A stretch of 64,000 nucleotides of DNA, taken from assembly GCA_036345935.2 (NCBI GenBank), contig JADWOT020000010.1:2084306-2148305 (forward strand). Direction: 5' to 3'. Source of the DNA: Taenia hydatigena. Its lineage: Eukaryota > Platyhelminthes > Cestoda > Cyclophyllidea > Taeniidae. The first letter of the stretch is position 1. The number at the start of each line of letters is the position of its first letter. The notes beneath the pieces were generated by a model that worked only from the letters and a program-made list of their open reading frames with translations, was not told the DNA's origin and searched no databases. Positions 36,522-48,483 of this stretch are shown here, one piece after another. The position numbers and the translations under genes were made by a program.

Positions 36522-36839
36522 CTACAGAGATAACAGGCAAAAACGGAGTATGTCAACGGTTCTTGAGAACGGAAGTGCTAAAGCCGTATTCCAATGGCAA
36601 CTACTCTCGGTGTGGGAAAGTCGTGCAATTTCGGGATGGAAATAGAGAATACTACCCGAGGTAACGAAGGTACACAGGCTGAGCAGTTCGCACTCAATCA
36701 AAAAACCCATTCCTTGATAGGTTAGCCCTCTTTTAGCCACGTGAAAGCACGGGGTAATGAAGTCAACAGACACGAGCCGTATTTCCATAAAGGCCTTGTA
36801 AACCGAAACGAGGTCGCCAGTTATGACACCTACATGCAA
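36522..36839 (-). CDS. Candidate exon, left-arm copy
   Basis: A 105-codon frame is preserved in both arms with one residue difference (Phe/Leu). It is preceded by TTTGCATGTAG, a plausible acceptor, and the upstream frame GGVITGDLVSVYKAF stays open. Another exon-like frame (37196-37399) lies upstream on the same strand. It has hydrophobic segments but no recognised domain. Confidence 0.25.
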   Translation of the reverse strand: MHVGVITGDLVSVYKAFMEIRLVSVDFITPCFHVAKRGLTYQGMGFLIECELLSLCTFVTSGSILYFHPEIARLSHTESSCHWNTALALPFSRTVDILRFCLLSL

Positions 36840-36973
36840 ACAGATTAATGTGCGGAACCGGAGCGTGCTTTGGTTTAAAAATAAACGACTGAGACTGAGA
36901 GAAGGCGAACCCCTTGGTCGGTTTGAAATTCCTACTTACAAAAAAATACTCAAGTCATTTTCCTAGATATCCA

Positions 36974-36993
36974 CATCAATCTGCAGATTGATG
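36974..36993. repeat. Perfect 20-bp palindrome
   Basis: CATCAATCTGCAGATTGATG is its own reverse complement with no spacer. The same element is at 50276-50295 in the right arm. It could form a small cruciform or be a dimeric binding site; no function is shown. Confidence 0.7.
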
Positions 36994-37195
36994 AAAAGCT
37001 ATTTTGATGAGATAACTCAAGAGATTGATATTAATGTCTACGGAATGCACGTAGTGATAATTCACACAGGCCAGCATTGAATTGCATGGAATGAGGCGAA
37101 AGAATGGAAAATTGATTTCACAACGCCGAAAATCATGAAATTCTTTATCAACAGATCGACGTTCCCAAAAGTCATACTGAATTGGTAATCCTTAC

Positions 37196-37399
37196 CTTGA
37201 CGGTGGGCTGAATATTAACGATCCCTCTTCTCCTCATTACTCTTGTCAACTGACCTTTTCGAGTTGTTGATACAGAACACAGTGATGTCGACTCCTCGTT
37301 CACACCGCCACTCGCCGTAAAGTCAACGCCTCTCAATGCAACATACTTAAAACCATGTTTTTTATTTGCACATGAAAAAGCAACCGCTTTTGCATAGAA
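37196..37399 (-). CDS. Candidate spliced exon, left-arm copy
   Basis: The minus strand is open for 68 codons and ends at a consensus donor, GTCAAG|GTAAGG. The region just before the donor is hydrophilic and rich in Ser, Thr and Arg (STTRKGQLTRIMRRRG), and codon choice looks coding. An acceptor 53 nt downstream (TTGATAAAG) would open a 26-codon hydrophobic exon ending in TGA. The right arm holds the same exon at 49870-50073. Family unknown. Confidence 0.3.
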
Positions 37400-37968
37400 T
37401 TAGCTCTAGTTTGCATAACGTAATAAACTTGGGCATCAATGAATGCAAAAATGAACAGGGAGTAAAAACGAGCAAATAGCTTTATTTGTAAACATCTGGA
37501 CCACATGTTGCGCGTAAATCGGACTGGCCATGTAACATCTCATCTGTCATTTGACTCCCTTAATTTACTTCTTTATGGCAGAGTTGGTACTACAAATATA
37601 GTCCTAAACAGGGCATTTAAGTGACGAATAAAAGACCGCGTTTATTGTCCCCTTTTCCTTAAGCAGAATGTTCTAAAATGCAAAATTTGATGGTTTACTT
37701 GCATTTCGCGCTATAATGTTCCATTCCTCCACTGCTTAACTCATCCGACTAGAATTTCTTTACGCTCACACCAACACAATCCTCTTTTTTGGAGAATTGC
37801 TAGCGCATGGGTGACTAAAGGCACCGATTGTACTCCTATCCCTCTTCATCGTGTAATATGATACATATAAGCACTGAGTATCACATACCCCCCTATATTT
37901 CCTTCCTTGCTGTGCTTTGAGTGTTGTGCTGGAAAGGTTAATCGGGCAGATAGCGCATATCTCTGCAA

Positions 37969-38785
37969 ATGCAACGAGCGTTTGATCGTGCTCGTGCTCT
38001 CCTAAATTACCCGAGGAAATTAAAATGCAATGATCTGAATATAATGTTGTTTTGCGGGAAATTTATCCTCCCCGCCATCACAACTCACATAGGATATTGC
38101 CGCTATGTTGTTGCAGATATTCTATTTAACCTGCTAGTAGCAGAAGCCGCAGACGGGAGAGACCGTTGCACTTGCATGGTTCAAAGCCCAATCAAACAAA
38201 TTTTACACCGTTGCTGCTATGCAAATACACCTCATGGTGTCAACAACGCGTTTGAGGATGCCTAAAGTAGGAACGCCATCATACATTAGGCTTGTCATTT
38301 TCTTGTTTCACTCAAGTGGGACTCGTCCAAGTGTTGTTCAAATATTCAAGCCAAATCCATCAACCGTCAACCCTCACTTTGTATTCTGGGTCAAGAAGAG
38401 TGGCATGTCAGTTGTGCTTGCAAGTTGTCGTCGTACTCTGGAAGGGATCATTGTCTGCCTCCACCTTCCTGAAAAGTGATGACGTCAGTTTGGGGTTGTG
38501 GACTCTATATTCCAGTTATCTAGACGATGACATGTTGCATTTTCCGCTAAGCAAGAATTGGGCCTCAATGATTTGCCGGGACTGTTACAGCAACGACCTT
38601 TACTTTTGGGGGCTGCTTTTATAAACAGTGCCTCGTTATATGCGAGTAATTGGACACCACCGGCGAGTATGCTCATTGAGGCTAAGTCACCATTCCTAAA
38701 ACCATGTGGTTTCCTCGCATACTACCTGCTCGACGTGATATTTTGCATTGAATATTCCAGACGTAGGGATGGTAGATGTTGTTGA
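37969..38785 (+). CDS. Run of overlapping frames, possible spliced gene, left-arm copy
   Basis: Consecutive frames at 37969-38265, 38219-38479, 38292-38624 and 38558-38785 tile 0.8 kb on one strand. Two very short GT-AG removals would keep one frame open. One is about 32 nt, ending at GCCTAAAG near 38267. The other is about 40 nt, from GAAAA|GTGATG to ATTCCAG, ending at 38517. Such introns are shorter than in the zinc-finger genes, so frameshift mutations are an equally good explanation. No domain is recognised. Confidence 0.22.
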
Positions 38786-38799
38786 ATTGCATCAAGCTT

Positions 38800-41560
38800 C
38801 AGGCATGATTGCAAAATTAGCTAATGCTGAATTGTTGGCATAACATCCTAAGAACGCAAGCGATTGGCGATGGACTGAGCTCAAGCCGATGTTTCATGTA
38901 CGCTCTAGCCCAGGAATAGTTTACTTTTAGGGGGGCGCGGTGGGTAATCAATCGGGCAGACCGAGATTAGGTGGACTTGTTTTCATGGATGTTACGAGCA
39001 GTAATCCACAGCTGCATCGCCTCACATTCAATGAGTGGGTGATATTGCCACGCAAATTTATCATTCAAACACTTAATTGATTAAATTACGCAGCGTTCTT
39101 ATTTAAACTCATTAATTTATTATCTGTACTGAAGTGTGGTTTAATGTGCCATAAAATATTAATTTCTAATTTAAATGAGATTTTATGCGATTAATTGGAC
39201 CAGCGATTTCTCAAAACGCATTCGCTTTTTACCCGTTTTTGCCATTTCTCGGCCATTATATCCCGTGTCCTTGATTTCCTTCCTGCTTTAACTCCTCGTA
39301 TCAGCCAAGGGGTCGCAAGTCACGAAAACGCACCTGAACCTTCGTTATTTACTTCAAGTGACCTGACAATAGCCCCTAGCTAATCCTAAGGACCCCATTC
39401 CCCTCTCAACTTTAAAAATCCACATTGCTTTGATTAGGTAACGCGCCAACCTGCGAGTAGAAACAGTCGTTCGGCTTCTCAGTATCTATTAATCTAAGCA
39501 TTGTGAATACGTCAATCTTGGTTAGTCTCGAATACCCATTCTACCTAGACCAAACTGACTGCCACGCTCTCACGAAGTGAGACAGACAGATAAGTAGGCA
39601 GTGGATTGGTAGGTGGGGAGGTGAAGACGTAAATGAAGTAGCAGACAGGTCCAAAACAAAAGACTCTACTCGTGTTGCTCCTCACCGCTTTAGCATTTAC
39701 CTTACATCTAGCAACTAGAGAACTAAAGTGCAATTAAATAAGTAGATGAATGATGTTAAGTGCTTCGGTAGAAAATAAAATTCTATGAGGACTCGAGATA
39801 TAACGCTAAGCATCAGTTGATTACGACGATTTGAGGAAAGCGAAGCTTGAATGATTTGTCTTCCTTGTGTTCTGGTTTTATAGTGCTGTAGGCTGGCGCA
39901 TTAGGATTAGGCGTCAAACAAGTGCAAGGTATTCGCATAGTCTACTGAGGCATTAAGCGACTTTAATGTGAGCAGTGAGCACACTGCAGGTCTTGTTCAT
40001 GTTGCAGACATGGGTAAAGGGGGCGCCAATCAACTATAGGCCGTTGGGCAAATGCTGCACAGCAAAATAATGATTGACAATGTCTAGACTTATCATGACT
40101 CAAACGAAAGGAAAGACGCAGACAAACCGGTAATTGCGTCCTGCTAATCAGATATCAGAAGCCACGACATCAACAAGTCTGTTATATGAAACAGGGGCAC
40201 CACTGGGTAATATGACCATACGGGTCTTGATACCCACAAAAATTAGTAGGTTATGGTGGAAAGGCCCCATCCTCTGGATTCGTCACGTTTATCACAACTT
40301 CACCTAATTCAAACTCACCGCCAATTGTTTCGTCTCTTCCTACTAGCTCATCGTCTGTCGGTACCCTTTAGGAAAGCGCCGTTCACCTCTCCCTAGTCTC
40401 ACCCTTCATTATGGCATGATTAAATAATTTGCAGACTCAACCTAGATCTGACTAACACAGGCTAGACTGGATCTAACCAAACCACACCTTACTTAGAATC
40501 AAATCCTATTTTAGTCTAGTCTAACTCAGATTGCCCTTAGACTTCCTATTTCATTTTTCATTCTACCACTTTATTTTTTAGAGCCACATCTACTTAGACC
40601 TCTCTCCTACTCCTTATTCACTTACTCTCTGGGAGTGAAGGCCAGATCTTTGTCACGACTTCGTGATTTGCGGACTGGCCGAACTCTTGCCTGCTTTCCT
40701 CATTGCCCAGTTCTTTTAATTTCTTTGTGCGGGATCCCTCTACCTGTAATTCTACGATTTTGGGTCCGATTGTAAGCTTTCATCTTTACTTGACCTGTGT
40801 CCTTCTTGCCATGTGCTAGCGGTTGTCTGTCCGTTTGCGCAAAATTTTGTACATGTGCACGTGTGCCGTCAACCATTTTTATTTTCATTCACTTAGAGAG
40901 TAGTCTTGATCGAAGTTTCAGAGACGCTTCTGCGTGCTTGAGTATGTGCATATGCGAAGGCGTATTCATCTCATCTCCTTCACATATGAACTTTTTGTGA
41001 ACGAATTTAACGGTTCTACTCTAAACGAAGTACGTTCTCATTGAATCGTTTGCTAGATGATTAGTGAGCTCCCTATTTAATCTCAACTGTGCACTCTGCT
41101 AACACTCCGACACCCACTTACAAAACCAATTATCCACATTCAATCGATTTTCCTTCTTGCGGAATCTCTACTCACTCCCTCTCTCAGATTGAAGTGGACA
41201 TCGCGTGAAAGGAAGAAAGAAGGATCACAGTCACAGAGGCGTTGATCACAACAGGTGACATTAGTAAAGCAAGGGGCAAACAAAGCAAACTAGGTAGTGC
41301 AGCAGATCAAAAATGGAGAATAAAAGCAAAATTCCTCCTTTGCTGACAGCAATTTATTTTGCTTGTGCGAGCATGGAACGGAGGGGTCCGTCAAACTAGG
41401 TGCTAAAGAGAAACCGAACCAACGAAGATAAAAATTGATTTTCAAATATCAATATGCTTGAATTGGACCGAAAGAAACAAGAAAATTTAAATCAAAAGTC
41501 GAAACGCACGAAATGGTGCCAGAAGAGGAAATGAATTTCACAAAGCCAGAACGCATGAAA
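38800..41560. other. Inner left arm, no firm gene
   Basis: Short frames are mirrored on the right arm. Around 40433-40560 there is a loose run of CTAGA/TCTAGTCTAACT words. Nothing resembling an exon with splice sites was found. Confidence 0.35.
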
Positions 41561-43457
41561 CGTAGCTAGTTGCTAGTTCCTTTGCGACCTGTGCATTTAA
41601 GTATGAGGTTACACAGGAACTAGCACACCAAACTCCCCAAATCCACTATTTAAAAAGCTAAATAGGCCAGAGTTGACGTTGTATTAAGATTATTTGACAT
41701 CGCTGATAAACTCTTTTGACTGATTGCAGATTAGTAGGGTTTGCAGATTCGTCTAGTGTTAAAACATCCGACGAACTCAGTGCAAATGCATACAATCACC
41801 TATACCCACGCATTACAAACCGCAGAAGCAGGTCACGATCTCTGTATCGTGTCATTAATTGGGCTTCGTGCATCTTTTCTCGTATGTTCTGTGCCCCGTT
41901 AGCCAGACAGTCAGGAGCTGGGTTCTGCAGAAAACAAGATCAAGCATTCTCAGTAGAAGCGACAGTATCTTGACATGGTCAGAAATGCTTCGCGTTTGCC
42001 ATTTTACCACTATGAGGATGCCTTATTTTCGGGCATACAAAGGATCCCTTTCAGTGGCGAATCATGACACTTGACCTGAGTGACGTATCTGCCTAAATGA
42101 GGACATACTATCTACAGTGAAGAGGCAGTTGAGGAAGCAGCTTGTGGATAATGACACAAATTGACAAACCACGAACTTAAGGGAAGCTGGTAGCATCCCT
42201 ATTATATTTGGCAACCAAAAAGGGGCCGATAATTTTCGGATCAAAGGAAGGTTGCTTCGCGGTCATGGAACGATTCAAAGAAAGATTTCGTTAGCATAAA
42301 ATGGGCGCATTGAAAGAAATCGTAATTTGCTAGCAAAAGACTGTGTCCAATATATTTGTATTTTTGTCCGAGATATTTTTCCTTAATGAGTATAGGTAGA
42401 GTTACGACCCTGTGTAATATAGGGCACTTAAGTTTTATGGTGTCGCACTTTGTGATAAACATGAAGATTTTGTAAAGATATGTCTTACTGCATGCGTATT
42501 AGGCTTTTCCAATATGACATCTAAGGCTTATGCATTGTATTGGCTTATTTCCAACTTTAGTACTTTGATTGTATTGGTAATTGGAAGTGACGGCGATAAT
42601 TTTATTAACTTTATGAGATTACTCTGTACTATGTTTCTGTTAGCGCAACTTCCGCCGACCCGAACCATTTGATGGGATAAGGCAAGATTAGATGATGCCA
42701 AAATTGTGTAAAAACTCAGAATGCTATGTCTCAATTTTTTTCTAAAAGTCCTCCCATCGCAGCAAATCCCTAAACGTGCTCATGTGTCGTACAACCCAAC
42801 AATCTTCCTTAATTGGTTTGTAGTACTTACAGGTAGACTGTGGGTGTGATAGTGATCATTGTAAGATCAAGGCCAGTTCAAAACCGTGGTGAAGGCAGAT
42901 TGCCCAATCTGGTCCCCAAGACTCTATTAATTAAGCATCCATTCCGTATACACATGTTTAATACCAGCCTTAATCACGCTTATCATCGGCAAAGGGCAGG
43001 TATAACTGAAAACTACAAAATGTTCCCATACTCAACTCATTGAGCGTATTTAAGTGGTTTGAAATCGTGCTGACATCATTGCACTGCTTTATTAACTGCA
43101 TAGTTAATCTAGCCGATCATGTGGATGCAGGACTGGTGAAACCAATGACAGACTGATGAGAAATTAACTCTCGCGAAAAGTTGGTTTTGAAAATAAGAGC
43201 GCTTAGTATTTTTACATAGAGCACACTGGAAGTGTCATGTAGTGGGTGAGAAACTAGTTGACACTGCTTTGCCATGCCAACTTTTGTACAGCTTTTTCAA
43301 ATTACAAATAGGATGCCTGTGATAGGACATTTCTGAGGTGGTGCACTCATAAATGACATCGCGTCTATGATCAACTCCGCGAACTGCTGATGGTCGACAT
43401 ACGTCTGAACCTTATCGGACCCTCTACTTTGAGATTTTATTAAAAAGACTGAGACCA

Positions 43458-43670
43458 GTGGGGTATGACTATATGATAAATGCTGCATGTGAAGGACTTA
43501 GCACGGATAGATACATTAAGTGCCATTTAGAAGAGAAGACACTTTTTCAGATATTTCTTATCGAGGGATCCATCTTACCTCCATGCTGCGTGTGCGTGCT
43601 CGTGCCTGCGAACACGATGTTAACTTCTGTTCTAGCTTTCTACGGGAGCATTGCTTATGACCACTTTTGA
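43458..43670 (+). CDS. Multi-copy exon-like module, copy c (open)
   Basis: This is the longest uninterrupted copy, about 70 codons, with the shared core KTLFQIFLIEGSILPPCCVC and the end AFYGSIAYDHF. It is Cys-rich and hydrophobic in the centre. A downstream frame at 43782-44051 is also conserved in unit A (24842-25102). The parent gene is not recognised, and whether this is expressed is unknown. Confidence 0.3.
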   Translation: MGYDYMINAACEGLSTDRYIKCHLEEKTLFQIFLIEGSILPPCCVCVLVPANTMLTSVLAFYGSIAYDHF

Positions 43671-43781
43671 CATCGGAACCAACAAAACCTCTGACAATGG
43701 ATCACAAAATTTTGGCGATCATGCCAGCCTGCATCTCAAGCACGGTCAACGCCGCGGTCTAACTTACCATCTACCAATGAA

Positions 43782-44051
43782 ATGATAGCTACTTCAACGT
43801 TGTTCCAAGACAGTCATTATAGATTAACTGCCATCTTTCTCCCCATAAACATTGGAAGCAAAAGGGAGTGTGCCAACCTGCACCAAACTCGTGATGGAAG
43901 GCTTTTGCTTCATGGGGATACTGAATTTTGTCCCTTTAAAATGCAAAGTAACAAGTTATCTTACGAGAACACACCTTTTATCTACTTAGCAAAAATATAT
44001 TTTGCTAACTTGTCCAAGTTAACCACATTTGGTATTCTTAATGTCCTTTGA
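43782..44051 (+). other. Open frame conserved between unit copies
   Basis: An 89-codon frame aligns without frameshift over about 60 codons to 24842-25102 and its right-arm mirror at 62731-62991. Shared blocks include MIATSTLF.DSHYR, FLPINIGS and ECANLHQTRD. The open frame extends further upstream than the first ATG. Preservation among diverged copies hints at former or present coding. No family assigned. Confidence 0.3.
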
Positions 44052-45699
44052 TGCAATCCCGTTTAACTGATCATCCATAAGTGGGTGCCTATTTATAGAA
44101 CTGTGTGTACCGATGATTCCCTGTCTTTAGAATAATGGACGGAGTGCAGCCGATATAACCAAATTTAATATGAAACTGATCCTACCAAGACTCAGGTGCC
44201 AAGCAAGGTAAGCCTTCTGTAAACCACATTTTGTCTTGCGGCTGCAAAAAGAGCGCTTTATGTCTCAAATTTTAGGTTACTTTCGTTACTGAGGAGTACA
44301 GTTCCATTTTAAGACGCTAGATATTAAGAAGCCACCGCAATGCAACGCAAATGTTATAAAAATTGATTGCAGGAAGTCAAAATGCGCCGAATGGAGCAAA
44401 AGGGAGGAAAATCGATTGGATCACCACGCCCCAGTACATTGGCCAACGAAGGAGAATGAATGGTGGGCACTGTGTGTCCGACAGTCTAGTAGATGGGGCA
44501 TTGCATGTTCCACGAGCCGGAACCGCACAACATCCTCTTCCGCCGACCATGTACGGATGATCCGACGCCAGCCGAAAATGCACCCTCTGAACCTAATCCT
44601 ACTGTTGCGTAAAGATGTACCTGTTGTATTGATCCAGGCCAGCGGCTTGCAGTGTAATGCGCGACAGCGTTTCAGACATCCAATGCCGCCACCAAACAGT
44701 GGGCCTGCAGTCGCAACCAAACTACTAACTTCTCTTACTCTGCATCAACCTTCCCTGAACTTACTCTTTGAACTTCATCCGGTTCGTGCCTGACCTGAGG
44801 GTAGTGCGCAGTTTGTGTTTTAATTGCATCAAGGCGTCGTCTCATTATGCCACTACACCCATGCATTTCCAGCCTGCAGATGGCCTCACCACCTATAAAA
44901 GAAGTCTGCACACAAAACTCTGTCCCACACGGAAGCGTAAGTTCTCATGAATCACTAGGCTACACAATTATTAATGGAAGTAGCAATGGCGCCTACTCAT
45001 TCTTTTATACTAGAGCACAGATATCTGTGCGCTCACCGGTGGACAAGCGAGCAACACCGTAATTTAAATCGAATGAGAGTGACTGTTATCCTCCTCAAAA
45101 CTGGAAAAGTTGGTTAACCTCGGTCATTTTGTGTCATTCTTATGCGGGACAACTGCGACTATTATTAGTAATTGGAAGAGATATCGATTTAGATAGAGAG
45201 CGAAGGAAAAATAGTAAGGCAATAACTGAGGCAATTTACCGAAAATGAAAGGCAGAATAGCAAATGTTATTTTAGGTGGGTGTGGCAAAGCACAAAATAT
45301 TTACGAGCTCATCAGTACAATTTGTGTGTCTTTCTTACTACTTTTAAGCCGACAGTAGGTAAGGCGGATGAAGTTGACAAAGAGGTGGGAGTGAAAGAAG
45401 CTTCCACTATACCAAACAAATGAACTTTATCCGGCCAACCTTGCTTATTTCATACTATGTCAACAAAACAGCTGCACTTAGCATTATTTAATGCAATTTC
45501 AAGGCATTGGTCAGGCTAGAACTGCTGGTGATGACTTTATCTAAGTGACGAAGATCACAGCTCTGACCGCAATGTGGACAAAAACAGCGCTTGGGAGGGG
45601 GAATATCTTCTACTTACCTTTGTAGATTCATGCGTTTACTTAAACATATCTCTGTGCTATTTGCAATCAGTTTCTTTTTCCTTTGGCTACGTTTCATGC

Positions 45700-48480
45700 G
45701 TACTGGCTTTGTGAAATTTATTTCCTCTTCTGGCTCCATTTCGTGCGTTTCGACTTTTGATTTAAATTTTCTTGTTTCTTTCGGTCCAATTCAAGCATAT
45801 TGATATTTGAAAATCAATTTTTATCTTCGTTGGTTCGGTTTCTCTTTAGCACCTAGTTTGACGGACCCCTCCGTTCCATGCTCGCACAAGCAAAATAAAT
45901 TGCTGTCAGCAAAGGAGGAATTTTGCTTTTATTTGTTGTGAGAGATTCTCCATTTTTGATCTGCTGCACTACCTAGTTTGCTTTGTTTGCCCCTTGCTTT
46001 ACTAATGTCACCTGTTGTGATCAACGCCTCTGTGACTGTGATCCTTCTTTCTTCCTTTCACGCGATGTCCACTTCAATCTGAGAGAGGGAGTGAGTAGAG
46101 ATTCCGCAAGAAGGAAAATCGATTGAATGTGGATAATTGGTTTTGTAAGTGGGTGTCGGAGTGTTAGCAGAGTGCACAGTTGAGATTAAATAGGGAGCCC
46201 ACTAATCATCTAGCAAACGATTCAATGAGAACGTACTTCGTTTAGAGTAGAACCGTTAAATTCGTTCACAAAAAGTTCATATGTGAAGGAGATGAGATGA
46301 ATACGCCTTCGCATATGCACATACTCAAGCACGCAGAAACGTCTCTGAAACTTCGATCAAGACTACTCTCTAAGTGAATGAAAATAAAAATGGTTGACGG
46401 CACACGTGCACATGTACAAAATTTTGCGCAAACGGACAGACAACCGCTAGCACATGGCAAGAAGGACACAGGTCAAGTAAAGATGAAAGCTTACAATCGG
46501 ACCCAAAATCGTAGAATTACAGGTAGAGGGATCCCGCACAAAGAAATTAAAAGAACTGGGCAATGAGGAAAGCAGGCAAGAGTTCGGCCAGTCCGCAAAT
46601 CACGAAGTCGTGGCAATGATCTGGCCTTCACTCCCAGAGAGTAAGTGAATAAGGAGTAGGAGAGAGATCTAAGTAGATGTGGCTCTAAAAAATAAAGTGG
46701 TAGAATGAAAAATGAAATAGGAAGTCTAAGGGCAATCTGAGTTAGACTAGACTAAAATAGGATTTGATTCTAAGTAAGGTGTGGTTTGGTTAGATCCAGT
46801 CTAGCCTGTGTTAGTCAGATCTAGGTTGAGTCTGCAAATTATTTAATCATGCCATAATGAAGGGTGAGACTAGGGAGAGGTGAACGGCGCTTTCCTAAAG
46901 GGTACCGACAGACGATGAGCTAGTAGGAAGAGACGAAACAATTGGCGGTGAGTTTGAATTAGGTGAAGTTGTGATAAACGTGACGAATCCAGAGGATGGG
47001 GCCGTTCCCCTATAACCCACTCACTTTTGTGGGTATCAAGACCCGTATGGTCATATTACCCAGTGGTGCCCCTGTTTCATATAACAGACTTGTTGATGTC
47101 GTGGCTTCTGATATCTGATTAGCAGGACGTAATTACCGGTTTGTCTGCGTCTTTCCTTTCGTTTGAGTCATGATAAGTCTAGACATTGTCAATCATTATT
47201 TTGCTGTGCAGCATTTGCCCAACGGCCTATAGTTGATTGGCGCCCCCTTTACCCACATCTGCAACATGAACAAGACCTGCAGTGTGCTCACTGCTCACAT
47301 TAAAGTCGCTTAATGCCTCAGTAGACTATGCGAATACCTTGCACTTGTTTGACGCCTAGTCCTAATGCGCCAGCCTACAGCACTATAAAACCAGAACACA
47401 AGGAAGACAAATCATTCAAGCTTCGCTTTCCTAGAATTGTCGTAATCAACTGATGCTTAGCGTTATATCTCGAGTCCTCATAGAATTTTATTTTCTACCG
47501 AAGCACTTAACATCATTCATCTACTTATTTAATTGCACTTTAGTTCTCTAGTTGCTAGATGTAAGGTAAATGCTAAAGCGGTGAGGAGCAACACGAGTAG
47601 AGTCTTTTGTTTTTGGACCTGTCTGCTACTTCATTTACGTCTTCACCTCCCCACCTACCAATCCACTGCCTACTTATCTGTCTATCTCACTTCGTGAGAG
47701 CGTGGCAGTCAGTTTGGTCTACGTAGAATGGGTATTCAAGACTAACCAAGATTGACGTATTCACAATGCTTAGATTAATAGATACTGAGAAGCCGAACGA
47801 CTGTTTCTACTCGCAGGTTGGCGCGTTACCTAATCAAAGCAATGTGGATTTTTAAAGTTGAGAGGGGAATGGGGTCCTTAGGATTAGCTAGGGGCTATTG
47901 TCAGGTCACTTGAAGTAAATAACGAAGGTTCAGGTGCGTTTTCGTGACTTGCGACCCCTTGGCTGATACGAGGAGTTAAAGCAGGAAGGAAATCAAGGAC
48001 ACGGGATATAATGGCCGAGAAATGGCAAAAACGGGTAAAAAGCGAATGCGTTTTGAGAAATCGCTGGTCCAATTAATCGCATAAAATCTCATTTAAATTA
48101 GAAATTAATATTTTATGGCACATTAAACCACACTTCAGTACAGATAATAAATTAATGAGTTTAAATAAGAACGCTGCGTAATTTAATCAATTAAGTGTTT
48201 GAATGATAAATTTGCATGGCAATATCACCCACTCATTGAATGTGACAGGCGATGCAGCTGTGGATTACTGCTCGTAACATCCATGAAAACAAGTCCACCT
48301 AATCTCGGTCTGCCCGATTGATTACCCACCGCGCCCCCCTAAAAGTAAACTATTCCTGGGCTAGAGCGTACATGAAACATCGGCTTGAGCTCAGTCCATC
48401 GCCAATCGCTTGCGTTCTTAGGATGTTATGCCAACAATTCAGCATTAGCTAATTTTGCAATCATGCCTGAAGCTTGATGC
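45700..48480. other. Inner right arm, no firm gene
   Basis: This mirrors 38800-41560. Frames are those of the left arm on the other strand, with no exon structure visible. Confidence 0.35.
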
Positions 48481-48483
48481 AAT

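Larger units (their letters stand above)
23834..41565 (+). repeat. Left arm of the giant palindrome
   Basis: This sequence is mirrored by 45688-64000. Matching open frames prove it at many points: 24842-25102 with 62731-62991, 26162-26377 with 61456-61671, 36522-36839 with 50430-50747, 40797-41000 with 46266-46469. In 26150-26380 I counted three mismatches. A block at 28470-29741 does not match the right arm. A 14-nt insertion in the right arm near 45931 shifts the pairing near the inner end. The inner boundary is near ACGCATGAAACGTAGC. The outer boundary cannot be set because the partner runs off the window. Confidence 0.95.
41587..44612 (+). repeat. Unit A', diverged direct copy of 22061-25655
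   Basis: The start lies within about 20 nt of the inner arm boundary. Similarity with unit A is collinear but interrupted by indels. It is about 0.6 kb shorter, and its divergence clearly exceeds that between the arms. Confidence 0.8.
41566..45687. other. Palindrome spacer
   Basis: This 4.1 kb segment separates the arms. The first 3 kb is unit A'. Then 44640-44740 resembles left-arm 28310-28430 in the same orientation, and 44885-45065 resembles right-arm 59826-59985 (inverted relative to left-arm 27848-28007). The last 0.6 kb matches nothing else that I noticed. Confidence 0.8.

Noticed and set aside
40433..40560. Repeated CTAGA/TCTAGTCTAAC words as a tandem repeat
   Set aside because: Word spacing is irregular and no unit repeats in register.
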